Source of the DNA: Sphingopyxis sp. MSC1_008
GTDB taxonomy: Bacteria > Pseudomonadota > Alphaproteobacteria > Sphingomonadales > Sphingomonadaceae
Assembly: GCF_023197165.1 (NCBI RefSeq)
Contig: NZ_JALPRD010000003.1
Span: 310,001 to 374,000 of the forward strand
Reading direction: 5' to 3'
DNA: 64,000 nt
Below the pieces are notes generated by a model. It did not search any database. It was not told where the DNA came from and was given only the letters and a program-made list of their open reading frames with translations. A program made the translations under genes and the position numbers. Positions 28,744 to 38,751 of this stretch are shown one piece after another (positions within the stretch are counted from its first letter, which is position 1; every line of letters begins with the position of its first letter).

Positions 28744-29859
28744 ATGATCATCGGCACCCCCAAGGAAATCAAGAACCACGAATATCGCGTCGGCCTGACC
28801 CCCGAAAGCGCGCGCGAGCTCGTCGTCCACGGCCACCGCGTGCTGGTGCAGACCGGCGCGGGCGAGGGGATCGGCGCGCACGACCGCACTTATGTCGAGG
28901 CGGGCGCCGAAATCGTGCAGACCGCCGAAGAGATTTTCGCCACCTGCGAAATGGTCGTGAAGGTGAAAGAGCCCCAGCCCGTCGAGCGCGCGATGCTGCG
29001 TCCCGCGCAGATCCTCTACACCTATCTCCACCTCGCGCCCGATCCCGACCAGACGCGCGACCTGATGGCATCGGGCGCGGTGTGTATCGCCTATGAAACC
29101 GTCACCAGCCCGCACGGCGGCCTGCCGCTCCTCAAACCGATGAGCCAGGTCGCGGGCCGGATGTCGATCCAGGCGGGTGCGACCGCGCTCGAAAAGGCGC
29201 ACGGCGGCCGCGGCGTGCTGCTCGGCGGCGTGCCGGGCGTCGCGCCGGGCAAGATCTGCGTCATCGGCGGCGGCGTTGTCGGCTTCAACGCGGCGCAGAT
29301 GGCGGCGGGCCTCGGCGCCGACGTCACCATCCTCGACCGCGATCCCGAAGTGCTCGAACGCGTCGGCACCTTCTTCGAGGCGCGCGCCAAGACGCGCTTC
29401 TCGAACCGCGCGAACCTCGCCGAATGCGTCGCCGAGGCCGACCTTGTGATCGGCGCCGTGCTGATCCCGGGCGCCGAGGCGCCGAAGCTCGTCACGCGCG
29501 AGATGCTTGGCACGATGCGCCCGGGCTCGGTGCTCGTCGACGTCGCGATCGATCAGGGCGGCTGCTTCGAGACGAGCCACGCGACGACGCACGCCGATCC
29601 GACCTATGTCGTCGACGGCATCGTCCATTATGCGGTCGCGAACATGCCCGGCGCAGTCGCGCGCACCAGCACCTATGCGCTCAATAACGTCACGCTGCCG
29701 CACGCCCTGCGCATCGCCGATCTCGGCTGGAAAGAAGCTTTGAAACGCGACGTGCATCTTGCGCAGGGTTTGAACGTTTGGAATGGTAAGGTGACGTTCG
29801 AAGCCGTAGCCGAAGCGATCGGAACCGATTATGTGCCTGTCGAACAGGCGCTCGCCTGA
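28744..29859 (+). CDS. ald: Alanine dehydrogenase
   Basis: Reversible NAD-dependent oxidative deamination of L-alanine to pyruvate and ammonia. The 371-aa product begins [20 protein letters not shown] and has the catalytic Lys75 in VKVKEP and His96 in YTYLHLAP. The Rossmann motif is [19 protein letters not shown] (about 179-197). Length and sequence match the canonical hexameric enzyme. GGAGAG precedes the ATG. Probably controlled by the divergent Lrp-type protein. Confidence 0.96.
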   Translation: MIIGTPKEIKNHEYRVGLTPESARELVVHGHRVLVQTGAGEGIGAHDRTYVEAGAEIVQTAEEIFATCEMVVKVKEPQPVERAMLRPAQILYTYLHLAPDPDQTRDLMASGAVCIAYETVTSPHGGLPLLKPMSQVAGRMSIQAGATALEKAHGGRGVLLGGVPGVAPGKICVIGGGVVGFNAAQMAAGLGADVTILDRDPEVLERVGTFFEARAKTRFSNRANLAECVAEADLVIGAVLIPGAEAPKLVTREMLGTMRPGSVLVDVAIDQGGCFETSHATTHADPTYVVDGIVHYAVANMPGAVARTSTYALNNVTLPHALRIADLGWKEALKRDVHLAQGLNVWNGKVTFEAVAEAIGTDYVPVEQALA

Positions 29860-29861
29860 CC

Positions 29862-30127
29862 AGGCCGCAAACCCGTGGCTGGCGGGTTCGAGGTTTGAAG
29901 CGATTTTGTTCAGGGCTAGGAGGCAAGGCGTAGGCATATGAGTATATTCCAAGGCTTGCCGACGCAGCCATGGACAAAATCGATCAAATCCCGGAGGGAC
30001 GTCGAAATGGCTTCGATCTCGCCTCCACGCGGCCTTGCAGATGGAACCACCATCTGCGGCGGCCGCCTGAAGGCGAGATCTTCGCCATTTCGACGCCTCG
30101 ATCCCGTCAGCCACGGGTTTGCGGCCT
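29862..30127. repeat. 266-bp highly folded element with 20-bp terminal inverted repeats
   Basis: AGGCCGCAAACCCGTGGCTG at 29862-29881 is exactly complementary to 30108-30127. Inside lie two further hairpins. The first pairs 29901-29917 (CGATTTTGTTCAGGGCT) with 29966-29982. The second pairs CGTCGAAATGGC (30000-30011) with 30084-30095, GATCTCGCCT (30015-30024) with 30071-30080 and GCAGATGG (30037-30044) with 30050-30057. The whole could form a three-way RNA or cruciform structure. It fills the gap between ald and the next gene. It encodes no credible protein, and no target-site duplication is apparent. Confidence 0.85.
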
Positions 30128-30145
30128 AAAGGACAGTGAGAGACG

Positions 30146-30391
30146 ATGACCGACCAAGTGCCCCCTCCCCCGCCGCACGACGACGACGACGAGCAGGAAG
30201 AAAATGAAGTGCTGCGCGCCGCGCGCGAGCGCCAGCAGCAGCGCGAAGCCGCCGAGGCGGCGCAGGCGGCCGACGAGGAAGCGGCCAAGGGCAAGCGCGG
30301 CTGGAAGACCGCGGCCGCCGCTGGCCTCGGCATCGGCTCGGCCGCGGTGATCGCAGCCCTGCTCTACGCGAACCGCGGCAAGATCAAGTGA
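30146..30391 (+). CDS. Small single-pass membrane protein
   Basis: An 81-aa product with a Pro-rich start and an acidic run (HDDDDEQEENE), then a charged helical or coiled-coil segment of Glu/Arg/Gln (residues 23-52) and a C-terminal hydrophobic helix TAAAAGLGIGSAAVIAALLYA with Lys/Arg after it. Topology is probably N-cytoplasmic with a short tail. GTGAGAGACG upstream contains a plausible ribosome binding site. It begins 18 nt after the folded element. Function unknown. Confidence 0.72.
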   Translation: MTDQVPPPPPHDDDDEQEENEVLRAARERQQQREAAEAAQAADEEAAKGKRGWKTAAAAGLGIGSAAVIAALLYANRGKIK

Positions 30392-30431
30392 AGCAAGTCC
30401 CCGTGTCCGTCGCCGGGCCTGGGGCTCTTTG

Positions 30432-31502
30432 ATGCGCATGATCGCCGCCCTTTGGGCTGTCGTGGCCGGGCTTGCCGCGTTCCAGCCGGCGGTCGCGGCG
30501 CCGAGCGCGTCAGCTCCCCCATGGGCCGCACCCGCGACGACGCAGATCGTCACCGAAGAGCGCCGCTTTACAAGCGGCGATGCCGAGCTGTCGGGAACGC
30601 TCTACCTGCCGCAGAGCCGCAAGCCGGTGGCGGCGGTCGTCGTGACGCACAGCGCGTCGTCGCCGCTCCGGGGCGCGTCGCTTTACGATCATCTCAAGAC
30701 CGCCTTGCCCGCGCTCGGCATCGCGGTCTTCGTCTATGACCGGCGCGGTTCGGGCCAGTCGGGCACGAAAACGGCGGGCGGCGACTTCGCGCTCCTCGCC
30801 GACGATGCCATCGCCGCGGCGCAGAGCCTGAAGGCCGATCCGCGCATCGACGCGAAGCGCATCGGAACCTGGGGGCTGAGCCAGGGCGGCTGGATATCGC
30901 CGCTGGCGGCGTCGCGAAGCCCCGACATCGCCTTTGTGATCGCGGTGTCGGCGCCGGTCGTCACCGCGGACGTCCAGATGCTGTTTTCCTCGACCAATCA
31001 TCTGAGGGCGAACGGCCATTCGCAGGCCGAAATCGACCAGATGACCGCGACACGCAAAGCGGTCGACGACTATATGCGCGGAACCGGCAGCCGCGAGGCC
31101 GCGCAGAAGATGATCGACGCGGGCAAGACGCAGCCGTGGTTCAAATATACCTATATGGGCGAAACGATACGCGATCGTGCGGTTTCGGGTTGGCGCCGCG
31201 AGATCGAGAATGATCCGCTCAAGAATCTGTCAGCGGTCACCGTGCCGACGCTCGTCCTGTATGGCGCCGACGATGCGGTGGTCCCGGTCGCCGTCTCGGT
31301 CGAGCGCCTGAAAGCCGTCGCGGCGCAGATGCCGAAACTGACGGTGCACAGCATCGCCGGCGCCGATCACGCGATGCAGATGTCGGCCGATCAGAAAATT
31401 TCGCTCGATCCCAAGCATGATGGCACCGAACGGCCGGATTCGTCCGAATATATGGCCATTCTTGCCAGCTGGCTCGCGCTCAACGGGTTTGTGACGCGCT
31501 GA
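30432..31502 (+). CDS. Secreted alpha/beta hydrolase
   Basis: A 356-aa product with a signal peptide ending AVAAPSA. The alpha/beta hydrolase fold has the nucleophile Ser in GLSQGG, the catalytic Asp in LYGADDAVVP and the His in AGADHAM. The YDRRGSGQSG loop contributes the oxyanion-side motif. It is probably a periplasmic esterase or peptidase-like hydrolase; the substrate is unknown. An in-frame TTG at 30429 is the nearest alternative start. Confidence 0.85.
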   Translation: MRMIAALWAVVAGLAAFQPAVAAPSASAPPWAAPATTQIVTEERRFTSGDAELSGTLYLPQSRKPVAAVVVTHSASSPLRGASLYDHLKTALPALGIAVFVYDRRGSGQSGTKTAGGDFALLADDAIAAAQSLKADPRIDAKRIGTWGLSQGGWISPLAASRSPDIAFVIAVSAPVVTADVQMLFSSTNHLRANGHSQAEIDQMTATRKAVDDYMRGTGSREAAQKMIDAGKTQPWFKYTYMGETIRDRAVSGWRREIENDPLKNLSAVTVPTLVLYGADDAVVPVAVSVERLKAVAAQMPKLTVHSIAGADHAMQMSADQKISLDPKHDGTERPDSSEYMAILASWLALNGFVTR

Positions 31503-31614
31503 GTATCCCCCGAAGGCGGCGATTTTTTTGCCTATGCTCCTAAGCAATTGCATATCGCGGCGGGAAGGCTTAACCGGCACCGCATCGACCGTTTAGAGTC
31601 AAGACAGGGCTGAT

Positions 31615-32058
31615 ATGGCTGGCAACGAACCGAGCGCGCGTCCGCGCTCCCCGCATTTGCAGGTATATAAATGGACCCCCGCGATGGCGGTCTCGATCCT
31701 TCATCGCGCGAGCGGTGACGGTCTCGCGATTGTTGGTGCGTGCATGTTCCTCTGGTGGCTTGGCGCGCTCGCGGCCGGTCCCGACGCCTATGCCGCATTC
31801 CTCGCCTGCGTCTGGCACGATCCCAGCCCCGAGGTCGGCCTCGTTCACCAGATCACCAATATTGTCGGCAAGGTTGTGCTTGTCGGCCTGACCTGGGCCT
31901 TTTTCCAGCATCTCTTCTCGGGGCTGCGCCACTTCGTGCTCGATACGGGTGCCGGTTACGAACTGAAGACCAACAAGCTGTGGTCGATCGCCGTGATCAC
32001 CGCGGGCGTCCTCGCGACCGCCGCGACCTGGCTCTATATCATGGCGGGGGCACTCTGA
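31615..32058 (+). CDS. sdhC: Succinate dehydrogenase cytochrome b556 subunit
   Basis: A 147-aa membrane anchor of complex II with three helices. It has the HRASGDGLAIVGA quinone-site motif (about 29-41) and the haem ligand region HLFSGLRHFVLDTG. With SdhD it holds haem b and the quinone site. It ends in a TGATG overlap with sdhD. Confidence 0.95.
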   Translation: MAGNEPSARPRSPHLQVYKWTPAMAVSILHRASGDGLAIVGACMFLWWLGALAAGPDAYAAFLACVWHDPSPEVGLVHQITNIVGKVVLVGLTWAFFQHLFSGLRHFVLDTGAGYELKTNKLWSIAVITAGVLATAATWLYIMAGAL

Positions 32059-32465
32059 TGGGCAATGGCACGCATCTGGGCAAGGTCCGCGGCCTCGGCT
32101 CGTCGGGGCATGGCGCGCAGCATTGGCTGCAACAGCGGTTGACCGCGCTCGCCAATATCCTCCTCGTCGGCTTCCTGTTCGTTTCGCTGGTCCGTCTGCC
32201 GCTCGGCGATCATGCCGCGGTGTTGCGCTGGGCATCGAACCCCACCGTCGCGCTCGCGCTGATCCTGATGGTGGTCAGCGTCTTCTGGCACCTGCGGCTT
32301 GGCCTGACGGTGCTGATCGAGGACTATGTCCACGGCGAGGCGACGCGCCTGCTGTCGCTCGTCCTTCTCAACTTCTACGCGATCGGCGGCGCCGCCTACG
32401 GCATCTTTGCCATTGTCCGTATCGTGCTTGCGCCCGCCGCCGGGCTCGCTCCGGGGGGCATGTAA
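32058..32465 (+). CDS. sdhD: Succinate dehydrogenase hydrophobic anchor subunit
   Basis: A 135-aa second membrane anchor with three helices. It contains [13 protein letters not shown] near residue 20 and the haem-side motif [17 protein letters not shown] (about 77-93), both typical of alphaproteobacterial SdhD. ATG 32058 overlaps the sdhC stop by one base; sdhA begins 1 nt after its stop codon. Confidence 0.95.
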   Translation: MGNGTHLGKVRGLGSSGHGAQHWLQQRLTALANILLVGFLFVSLVRLPLGDHAAVLRWASNPTVALALILMVVSVFWHLRLGLTVLIEDYVHGEATRLLSLVLLNFYAIGGAAYGIFAIVRIVLAPAAGLAPGGM

Positions 32466-32466
32466 G

Positions 32467-34269
32467 ATGACCGACGCCTACAAGATCATCGACCATATCT
32501 ATGACACCGTCGTCGTCGGCGCCGGCGGTTCGGGCCTGCGCGCGACGATGGGCAGCGCCGAGGCGGGGCTCAAGACCGCCTGCATCACCAAGGTGTTCCC
32601 GACGCGCAGCCACACCGTCGCGGCGCAGGGCGGCATCGCCGCATCGCTCGGTAACAATTCGCCCGACCATTGGCAGTGGCACATGTACGACACCGTCAAG
32701 GGCTCCGACTGGCTCGGCGACCAGGACGCGATCGAATATATGGTGCGCGAGGCGCCACAGGCGGTCTACGAACTCGAACATGCCGGCGTACCGTTTTCGC
32801 GTAATGCCGACGGCACTATCTACCAGCGCCCGTTCGGCGGCCATATGCAGAATATGGGCGAAGGCCCGCCGGTGCAGCGCACCGCCGCCGCGGCCGACCG
32901 CACCGGCCACGCGATGCTCCATGCGCTCTACCAGCAGAGCCTGAAGTATGACGCCGACTTCTTCGTCGAATATTTCGCGCTCGACCTGATCATGGAAAAT
33001 GGCGAATGCCGCGGCGTGATCGCGCTGTGCATGGACGACGGCAGCATCCACCGCTTCCGCAGCCAGGCCGTTGTGCTCGCGACCGGCGGCTATGGCCGCA
33101 CTTATTTCACCGCCACATCAGCGCACACCTGCACCGGCGACGGCGGCGGAATGGTGCTGCGCGCTGGCCTGCCTTTGCAGGACATGGAATTCGTCCAGTT
33201 CCACCCGACCGGCATCTATGGCGCGGGCGTCCTCATCACCGAGGGTGCGCGCGGCGAGGGTGGTTACCTGACGAACTCCGAGGGCGAGCGTTTCATGGAA
33301 CGCTATGCCCCTTCGGCCAAGGACCTTGCGTCGCGCGACGTCGTGTCGCGCTCGATGGCGCTCGAAATTCGCGAAGGACGCGGCGTCGGCCCGCACAAGG
33401 ACCATATCTATCTGCACCTCGACCATATCGATCCCGCGGTGCTCGCCGAGCGCCTGCCCGGGATTACCGAGAGCGGCAAGATTTTCGCCGGCGTCGACCT
33501 GACGCGCCAGCCGCTCCCCGTCGTGCCGACGGTCCACTACAATATGGGCGGCATCCCCTGTAACTATCACGGCGAAGTCGTGACCTTGGGCAAGGATGGC
33601 CCCGACACCGTCGTCCCCGGCCTGTTCGCGGTCGGCGAAGCTGCCTGCGTGTCGGTCCATGGCGCGAACCGCCTCGGCTCGAACAGCCTGATCGACCTTG
33701 TCGTCTTCGGCCGCGCGACCGGCCATCGCCTCAAGGAAATCCTGACCCCGGGCGCGGCGCAGCAGCCGCTGCCCAAGGACAGCGCGGATCTCGCGCTCGG
33801 CCGCCTCGATCATTTCCGCAATGCCAATGGCGGCTCGCCGACGGCGGAAATCCGCACCGAGATGCAGCGCGCGATGTCGGCCCATGCCGCCGTGTTCCGC
33901 ACCGACGAACTGATGGCGGAGGGCAAGGAAAAGCTGACCAAAACCTATCAGCGGATGAACGACGTCCATGTAACCGACCGCAGCCTGATCTGGAACACCG
34001 ACCTCATCGAAACGCTCGAGCTCGACAATCTGATTGCCCAGGCGACGGTCACGATGCATTCGGCGTTCAACCGCAAGGAAAGCCGCGGCGCCCACGCGCA
34101 CGAGGATTTCCCCAACCGCGACGACGCGAACTGGATGAAGCACACGATCAGCTGGTTCGACGGCTGGGGCGGCAAGGGCGGCGGCGTCCGCCTCGATTAC
34201 CGCCCGGTCCACGAATATACGCTGTCCGACGACGTCGAATATATCAAGCCAAAGGCACGCGTTTACTGA
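32467..34269 (+). CDS. sdhA: Succinate dehydrogenase flavoprotein subunit
   Basis: Oxidises succinate to fumarate with covalent FAD. The 600-aa product has the FAD-binding [17 protein letters not shown] (18-34), the FAD-linked His49 in SHTVAAQGG, the active-site region [12 protein letters not shown] and a C-terminal domain ending YIKPKARVY. Length matches the family. An sdhB gene normally accompanies it but is not adjacent; a terminator and a convergent gene follow. Confidence 0.96.
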   Translation: MTDAYKIIDHIYDTVVVGAGGSGLRATMGSAEAGLKTACITKVFPTRSHTVAAQGGIAASLGNNSPDHWQWHMYDTVKGSDWLGDQDAIEYMVREAPQAVYELEHAGVPFSRNADGTIYQRPFGGHMQNMGEGPPVQRTAAAADRTGHAMLHALYQQSLKYDADFFVEYFALDLIMENGECRGVIALCMDDGSIHRFRSQAVVLATGGYGRTYFTATSAHTCTGDGGGMVLRAGLPLQDMEFVQFHPTGIYGAGVLITEGARGEGGYLTNSEGERFMERYAPSAKDLASRDVVSRSMALEIREGRGVGPHKDHIYLHLDHIDPAVLAERLPGITESGKIFAGVDLTRQPLPVVPTVHYNMGGIPCNYHGEVVTLGKDGPDTVVPGLFAVGEAACVSVHGANRLGSNSLIDLVVFGRATGHRLKEILTPGAAQQPLPKDSADLALGRLDHFRNANGGSPTAEIRTEMQRAMSAHAAVFRTDELMAEGKEKLTKTYQRMNDVHVTDRSLIWNTDLIETLELDNLIAQATVTMHSAFNRKESRGAHAHEDFPNRDDANWMKHTISWFDGWGGKGGGVRLDYRPVHEYTLSDDVEYIKPKARVY

Positions 34270-34288
34270 TCGTTTTTAGTGGGCAAAG

Positions 34289-34321
34289 CGGGGTCGCGAG
34301 CGATCGCGGCCCCGTTCGTTT
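34289..34321 (+). terminator. Terminator after sdhA
   Basis: CGGGG-T-CGCGA (34289-34299) pairs with TCGCG-G-CCCCG (34304-34314) around a GCGA loop, giving an 11-bp stem with one G-U pair. TTCGTTT follows. The T-tract is broken, so strength is moderate, but position directly after sdhA supports termination of the operon there. Confidence 0.7.
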
Positions 34322-34335
34322 GGGTATCGGTTGCG

Positions 34336-34629
34336 CTACTCGCCGAACAGACTGCGCACCGGGTTGATGTCGGAAAAGGGCACGTCGACGTCGTTCCCCA
34401 TGATCCACAGCTTCTGGCACGCGATGGCAAAGAACATCACCGCGATCGTCCAGACGATGAAGGTCTTGCGGGCGATCCAGCGGCGCTCGGCCTCTTCGGC
34501 CCTGGCGCGGGCCTTATAGTCGATACCCAGCTCGCCTTCGAATTCGGCGACAAGCTGTGCGCGGCGGGTACGCGAAATATTCGCGATACTCGCGTCTCCC
34601 TCTTCGCTTGTCGATCGGCGTTTTGCCAT
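34336..34629 (-). CDS. Small membrane protein of unknown function
   Basis: A 97-aa product with an Arg/Glu-rich helical N-terminal half (residues 1-52, including RTRRAQLVAEFEGELGIDYKARARAEEAERRW) and one membrane helix (FIVWTIAVMFFAIACQKLW). Convergent with sdhA across the terminator. No family was recognised, and the open frame plus strong amphipathic and membrane segments support its being a gene. Confidence 0.68.
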   Translation of the reverse strand: MAKRRSTSEEGDASIANISRTRRAQLVAEFEGELGIDYKARARAEEAERRWIARKTFIVWTIAVMFFAIACQKLWIMGNDVDVPFSDINPVRSLFGE

Positions 34630-34701
34630 TGATCCACCCTGGCTCAGCTAGTCCTGCTCGCGGCTATAGCGCCCAGCCCCTGCCAATTGGTTAATCCGGC
34701 G

Positions 34702-34914
34702 CTATCGGCTCGTCGCAATCCCGATCAATTTGATGCGCGCGGTCTCCCCGCGAAGCAGCGTCAAATCGCGCGGCGGGCGGCCGAGCGCCGCGGCGAGCAG
34801 GCGCAGCACCGCATCGTTCGCGGCGCCGTCGGCGGGCGGGGCGGTGACGCGGATATGTACGGTTTCGCCCTCGACCCGGATCTCGTCGCGACGCGCGCCG
34901 GGCGTGACCCGCAC
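34702..34914 (-). CDS. DUF167 (YggU-like) protein
   Basis: A 70-aa or slightly longer product with the DUF167 pattern VRVTPGARRDEI...VHIRVTAPPADGAANDAVLRLLAAALG...LLRGETARIKLIGI. The A-P-P-x-D-G-x-A-N motif is the family hallmark. The start shown is GTG 34914. Family members usually begin several residues earlier, and the frame is open upstream to 34972, but no ATG is present, so the true start is uncertain. It follows a quinone oxidoreductase gene on the same strand. Function unknown. Confidence 0.78.
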   Translation of the reverse strand: MRVTPGARRDEIRVEGETVHIRVTAPPADGAANDAVLRLLAAALGRPPRDLTLLRGETARIKLIGIATSR

Positions 34915-34979
34915 TTCGACCCGTCCCGACGCCGCGAGCTCGCGCAGCGCTTCGGTCAGCGCCGGATCGGGTCAGTATT

Positions 34980-35978
34980 TCAGACGGTGACGACCAGCTT
35001 GCCGACCGCCGTCCGGTCTCCGAGCTTGGCGATCGCCTTGCCGCCGTCGGCGAGGGCAAAGCTCTCGGTCACCCGCGGCTGAATCTTGCCCTGTTCCCAC
35101 AATTGGAACAGTCGCGCGATATTGGCGCGGTTACGCGCGGGTTCGCGCGCCACAAATGCCCCCCAGAACACGCCCGCGACGTCACAGCTCTTGAGCAGCG
35201 TGAGGTTGAGCGGCAGGCGCGGAATGCCCGCAGGGAAACCGACGACGAGGTAGCGGCCCTCCCAGGCGATCGAACGCAGCGCGGGCTCGGCATAATCGCC
35301 GCCGACCGCGTCATAGATGACGTTGGCGCCATTCGGGCCAACGGCTTCCTTGAACTTGTTCGCAAGCTCCTTCGACTGGTCCTTGTCGAACGGTTGGCGG
35401 CCATAGACGACGACCTCGTCGGCGCCCGCCTGACGCGCGATGTCGGCCTTTTCCTCGCTCGACACGCCGGCAACGACGCGCGCGCCGAATGCCTTGCCCA
35501 GCTCGACCGCTGCAATGCCGACGCCGCCCGATGCGCCGAGCACCAGCAACGTGTCGCCTTCCTCGATATGCCCGCGATCGACGAGCGCATGGATGCTCGT
35601 GCCATAGGTCATCAGCAGCGACGCGCCCGCGGCGAAATCATGCGCTTCGGGCAAATGATAGACATTGTGCACCGACGCCGCGACGGCTTCGGACATGCCA
35701 CCATTGCCGCAGCCCGCGATCACGCGGTCGCCGACCTTGAACTCGGTCACGCCTTCGCCGATCTCGGCGACCAGCCCCGCGACTTCGCCGCCGGGGGCGA
35801 AGGGGCGTTCGGGGCGGAACTGATATTTATCCTCGATAATCAGCACGTCGGGGAAGTTGACCGCGCAGGCCTTCACATCGATCACGATCTGGCCCTTGCC
35901 CGCGCTCGGGCGCGGCAGTTCGCCCAGGGTGAGCGTTTCGGGGCCGCCGGTTGCGGTCGACAAGAGAGCCTTCATCAT
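34980..35978 (-). CDS. NADPH:quinone oxidoreductase-like MDR family protein
   Basis: A 332-aa zinc-independent medium-chain dehydrogenase/reductase. It has the catalytic-domain start VKACAVNFPDVLIIEDKYQ, the GRES-like PGGEVAGLVAEIGEGV segment and the Rossmann motif LVLGASGGVGIAAVELGKAFG (about 145-165). It lacks the zinc ligands of alcohol dehydrogenases, which fits a quinone or acrylyl-CoA type reductase. The first two codons are both ATG. The substrate is not determined. Confidence 0.9.
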   Translation of the reverse strand: MMKALLSTATGGPETLTLGELPRPSAGKGQIVIDVKACAVNFPDVLIIEDKYQFRPERPFAPGGEVAGLVAEIGEGVTEFKVGDRVIAGCGNGGMSEAVAASVHNVYHLPEAHDFAAGASLLMTYGTSIHALVDRGHIEEGDTLLVLGASGGVGIAAVELGKAFGARVVAGVSSEEKADIARQAGADEVVVYGRQPFDKDQSKELANKFKEAVGPNGANVIYDAVGGDYAEPALRSIAWEGRYLVVGFPAGIPRLPLNLTLLKSCDVAGVFWGAFVAREPARNRANIARLFQLWEQGKIQPRVTESFALADGGKAIAKLGDRTAVGKLVVTV

Positions 35979-36006
35979 CTTCTCCTCTTATGGTGTTCGT
36001 TTAATC

Positions 36007-36597
36007 CTATGCGGCGGGACGCATCCACGGCCGGTCGGCATCGAGCGCCTTCTCATAGGCGCCGATCGCCGCATCGCTCTTTTCGGTGAGCGAAATCTCG
36101 TCGAGCCCTTCGAGCAGGCACATCTTGCGGAACGGGTCGATCTCGAAGCTGAAGCGGTCCTGAAACTGCGTCGTCACCGTCTGATGCTCGAGGTCGACGA
36201 AGACCGGGTCGGTTGCCGCGACCTCCATCAGACGGTCGATGGCCGATTGGGGAAGCACGACGGGCAGGATGCCGTTCTTGACCGCATTGCCCGAGAAAAT
36301 GTCCGAGTAGCTGGGTGCGATCACGACGCGGATGCCGAGGTCGCCGAGCGCCCATGCGGCATGTTCGCGGCTCGACCCACAGCCGAAATTGTCGCCCGCG
36401 ATCAGGATCGGCGCGCCCTTGAAATCGGCGCTGTCGAACAGATTGTCGGGATCGGCGCGCAGGCTTTCGAACGCGCCGCGGCCCATGCCCTCGCGCGTCG
36501 TCGTCTTCAGCCAGTGCGCGGGGATGATCACGTCGGTGTCGACATTCTTGAGCCCGAACGGGATCGCGCGGCCTTCGACCTTGTCGAGCGGGGTCAT
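36007..36597 (-). CDS. leuD: 3-isopropylmalate dehydratase small subunit
   Basis: A 196-aa small subunit of isopropylmalate isomerase in leucine synthesis. It has the [19 protein letters not shown] start, [17 protein letters not shown] (the substrate-binding loop) and [17 protein letters not shown] near the end. ATG 36597 overlaps the leuC stop by 4 nt (ATGA). A longer upstream frame is leuC shadow. Confidence 0.96.
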   Translation of the reverse strand: MTPLDKVEGRAIPFGLKNVDTDVIIPAHWLKTTTREGMGRGAFESLRADPDNLFDSADFKGAPILIAGDNFGCGSSREHAAWALGDLGIRVVIAPSYSDIFSGNAVKNGILPVVLPQSAIDRLMEVAATDPVFVDLEHQTVTTQFQDRFSFEIDPFRKMCLLEGLDEISLTEKSDAAIGAYEKALDADRPWMRPAA

Positions 36598-38024
36598 GCC
36601 ATCAACTCCCGTACGTCGGTGAGCTTGCCCGTCACCGCCGCCGCCGCCGCCATCGCGGGGCTGACGAGATGGGTGCGCGCGCCCGGACCCTGACGCCCGA
36701 CGAAATTGCGGTTGCTCGTCGAGGCGCAGCGCTCGCCCGCGGGCACCTTGTCGGGGTTCATCGCGAGGCACGCCGAACAGCCGGGCTCGCGCCATTCGAG
36801 GCCCGCGTCGGTGAAGATGCGGTCGAGCCCCTCGGCCTCGGCCTGCGCCTTCACCAGCCCCGATCCGGGGACGACGATCGCCCATTTGACATTGTCGGCC
36901 TTGTGGCGCCCCTTGATCACCGCCGCGGCGGCGCGCAGATCCTCGATGCGGCTGTTGGTGCAGCTGCCGATGAAGATATTCTCGACCGGCACATCCTGCA
37001 TCCGCGTGCCGGGTTCGAGGCCCATGTACGCGAGCGATTTTGCTGCCGCGGCCTGCTTCGACGGGTCGGCGAAACTTGCCGGATCGGGGACGATGCCGGT
37101 GATCGGCACGACATCCTCGGGGCTGGTGCCCCAGGTGACGCTCGGCGCGATGTCGGCGGCGTCGATGACGACCGTCTTGTCATAGGTCGCGCCCGGATCG
37201 GTCGCGAGGCTCTTCCAGTAAGCGACCGCGGCGTCCCAATCGGCGCCCTTCGGCGCGTAAGGGCGACCCTTGATGTACGCGAAGGTCGTCTCGTCGGGCG
37301 CGATCAGGCCCGCGCGCGCGCCGCCCTCGATCGCCATATTGCTGACCGTCAGCCGGCCCTCGACGCTGAGCGCGCGGATCGCGCTGCCCGTATATTCGAT
37401 GACATGGCCGGTGCCGCCCGCGGCGCCGATGACGCCGGTGATATGGAGGATGATGTCCTTTGCGCTGACGCCGGGGCCGACTTCGCCCTCGACGCGCACT
37501 TCCATCGTTTTCGACGGCTGGAGCAGCAGCGTCTGCGTCGCGAGCACATGCTCGACCTCGCTCGTCCCGATGCCAAAGGCGAGCGCGCCGATGCCGCCGT
37601 GGCACGCGGTGTGGCTGTCGCCGCAGACGATCGTCGTGCCGGGCAGCGAAAAGCCCTGCTCGGGCCCGACGACATGGACGATGCCCTGCTCGGGCGCGAC
37701 CGCGTCGATATAGCGGATGCCGAACTCGGGCGCGTTCTTCTCGAGCGCCGCCAATTGCGCCGCGCTTTCGGCGTCGGCGATCGGCAGCCTGCCCCCCGCC
37801 GCGTCGAGCCGCGCGGTCGTCGGCACATTATGGTCAGGCACCGCGAGCGTCAGATCGGGGCGGCGCACCGTGCGGCCGGTCGCGCGAAGTCCGGCAAAGG
37901 CCTGCGGGCTGGTGACTTCATGGACGAGGTGACGGTCGATGAAGATCAGGCACGTGGCATCGGGGCGCTGTTCGACGACATGCGCGTCCCAGATTTTCTC
38001 ATAAAGGGTGCGGGGCCGAGTCAT
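36594..38024 (-). CDS. leuC: 3-isopropylmalate dehydratase large subunit
   Basis: A 476-aa aconitase-family subunit that isomerises 2-isopropylmalate to 3-isopropylmalate. Its 4Fe-4S ligands are Cys in [13 protein letters not shown] and in the pair [13 protein letters not shown]. It also has the [12 protein letters not shown] start and [13 protein letters not shown] 38024 is preferred; a GTG at 38033 adds three residues. leuD follows with a 4-nt overlap. No leuA or leuB is nearby. Confidence 0.96.
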   Translation of the reverse strand: MTRPRTLYEKIWDAHVVEQRPDATCLIFIDRHLVHEVTSPQAFAGLRATGRTVRRPDLTLAVPDHNVPTTARLDAAGGRLPIADAESAAQLAALEKNAPEFGIRYIDAVAPEQGIVHVVGPEQGFSLPGTTIVCGDSHTACHGGIGALAFGIGTSEVEHVLATQTLLLQPSKTMEVRVEGEVGPGVSAKDIILHITGVIGAAGGTGHVIEYTGSAIRALSVEGRLTVSNMAIEGGARAGLIAPDETTFAYIKGRPYAPKGADWDAAVAYWKSLATDPGATYDKTVVIDAADIAPSVTWGTSPEDVVPITGIVPDPASFADPSKQAAAAKSLAYMGLEPGTRMQDVPVENIFIGSCTNSRIEDLRAAAAVIKGRHKADNVKWAIVVPGSGLVKAQAEAEGLDRIFTDAGLEWREPGCSACLAMNPDKVPAGERCASTSNRNFVGRQGPGARTHLVSPAMAAAAAVTGKLTDVRELMA

Positions 38025-38113
38025 GCGGTTCACTTACGCTTGCGCGACAACAATGCAAGCGAGTGGCGATCAAAAAAGCGCAATTTTCGGTCGCGACCCA
38101 CTTGGCCCTTCTT

Positions 38114-38185
38114 CGTCACCCCGGACTTGATCCGGGGTCCATGGTCCGGTCGTGGGGTGGATGCCGGATCAAGTCCGGCATGACG
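38114..38185. repeat. Palindromic repeat element R6
   Basis: A 72-bp element, left unit CGTCACCCCGGACTTGATCC and right unit GCCGGATCAAGTCCGGCATG then ACG. It is nearly the reverse complement of R3 in truB, sharing GGTCCA and TGGATGCCGG at the centre. It lies in the leuC-crtZ divergent gap. Confidence 0.92.
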
Positions 38186-38232
38186 AAATAGGGGTAGTGG
38201 CTTCAGACGCTCAACAAGCCTATAATCCCCCC

Positions 38233-38751
38233 ATGTCGACGCTCGCCATCCTCGCGCTCATTCTCGCCACCGTCGCGGCGATGGAGTTTGTCGCCTGGGC
38301 GAGCCACAAATATATCATGCACGGCTTCGGCTGGGCGTGGCACCGCGACCACCATGAGCCGCACGACAAGATACTGGAAAAGAACGACCTGTTCGGCCTC
38401 GTCGGCGCCGCGCTGAGCATTTCGATGTTCGTCGTCGGCAGCCCGATGATCATGGGCGCCTCGGCGTGGGAGCCCGGAACGTGGATCGGGCTCGGCGTCC
38501 TCTTCTACGGCATCATCTACACGCTGGTGCACGACGGGCTCGTCCACCAGCGCTATTTTCGCTGGGTGCCGCGGCGCGGCTATGCGAAGCGGCTGGTACA
38601 GGCGCACAAGCTCCACCATGCGACGATCGGCAAAGAGGGCGGGGTCAGCTTCGGCTTCGTCTTCGCGCGCGACCCCGCCAAACTAAAGACCGAACTCAAG
38701 GCGCAGCGCGCGGCGGGGATCGCGGTGGTGCGCGAGGCGCTTGCCGACTAG
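38233..38751 (+). CDS. crtZ: Beta-carotene hydroxylase
   Basis: A 172-aa membrane di-iron hydroxylase that adds 3-hydroxyl groups to beta-ionone rings, giving zeaxanthin. Its four histidine clusters are HKYIMH, HRDHH, HDGLVH and HKLHH (about residues 29-150). Three or four membrane helices lie between. No other crt genes are in the window. Its stop codon shares the CTAG at 38748-38751 with the convergent GST gene. Confidence 0.94.
   Translation: MSTLAILALILATVAAMEFVAWASHKYIMHGFGWAWHRDHHEPHDKILEKNDLFGLVGAALSISMFVVGSPMIMGASAWEPGTWIGLGVLFYGIIYTLVHDGLVHQRYFRWVPRRGYAKRLVQAHKLHHATIGKEGGVSFGFVFARDPAKLKTELKAQRAAGIAVVREALAD

Noticed and set aside
29938..30129. A 63-codon frame inside the 266-bp folded element
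   Set aside because: It lies wholly within paired hairpin arms. Its codons are dictated by the inverted repeats and no domain or ribosome binding site supports it.
34630..34701. A tRNA gene in the gap between the small membrane protein and DUF167 genes
   Set aside because: No acceptor stem, T-loop GTTCGAAT-like sequence or terminal CCA was found on either strand.
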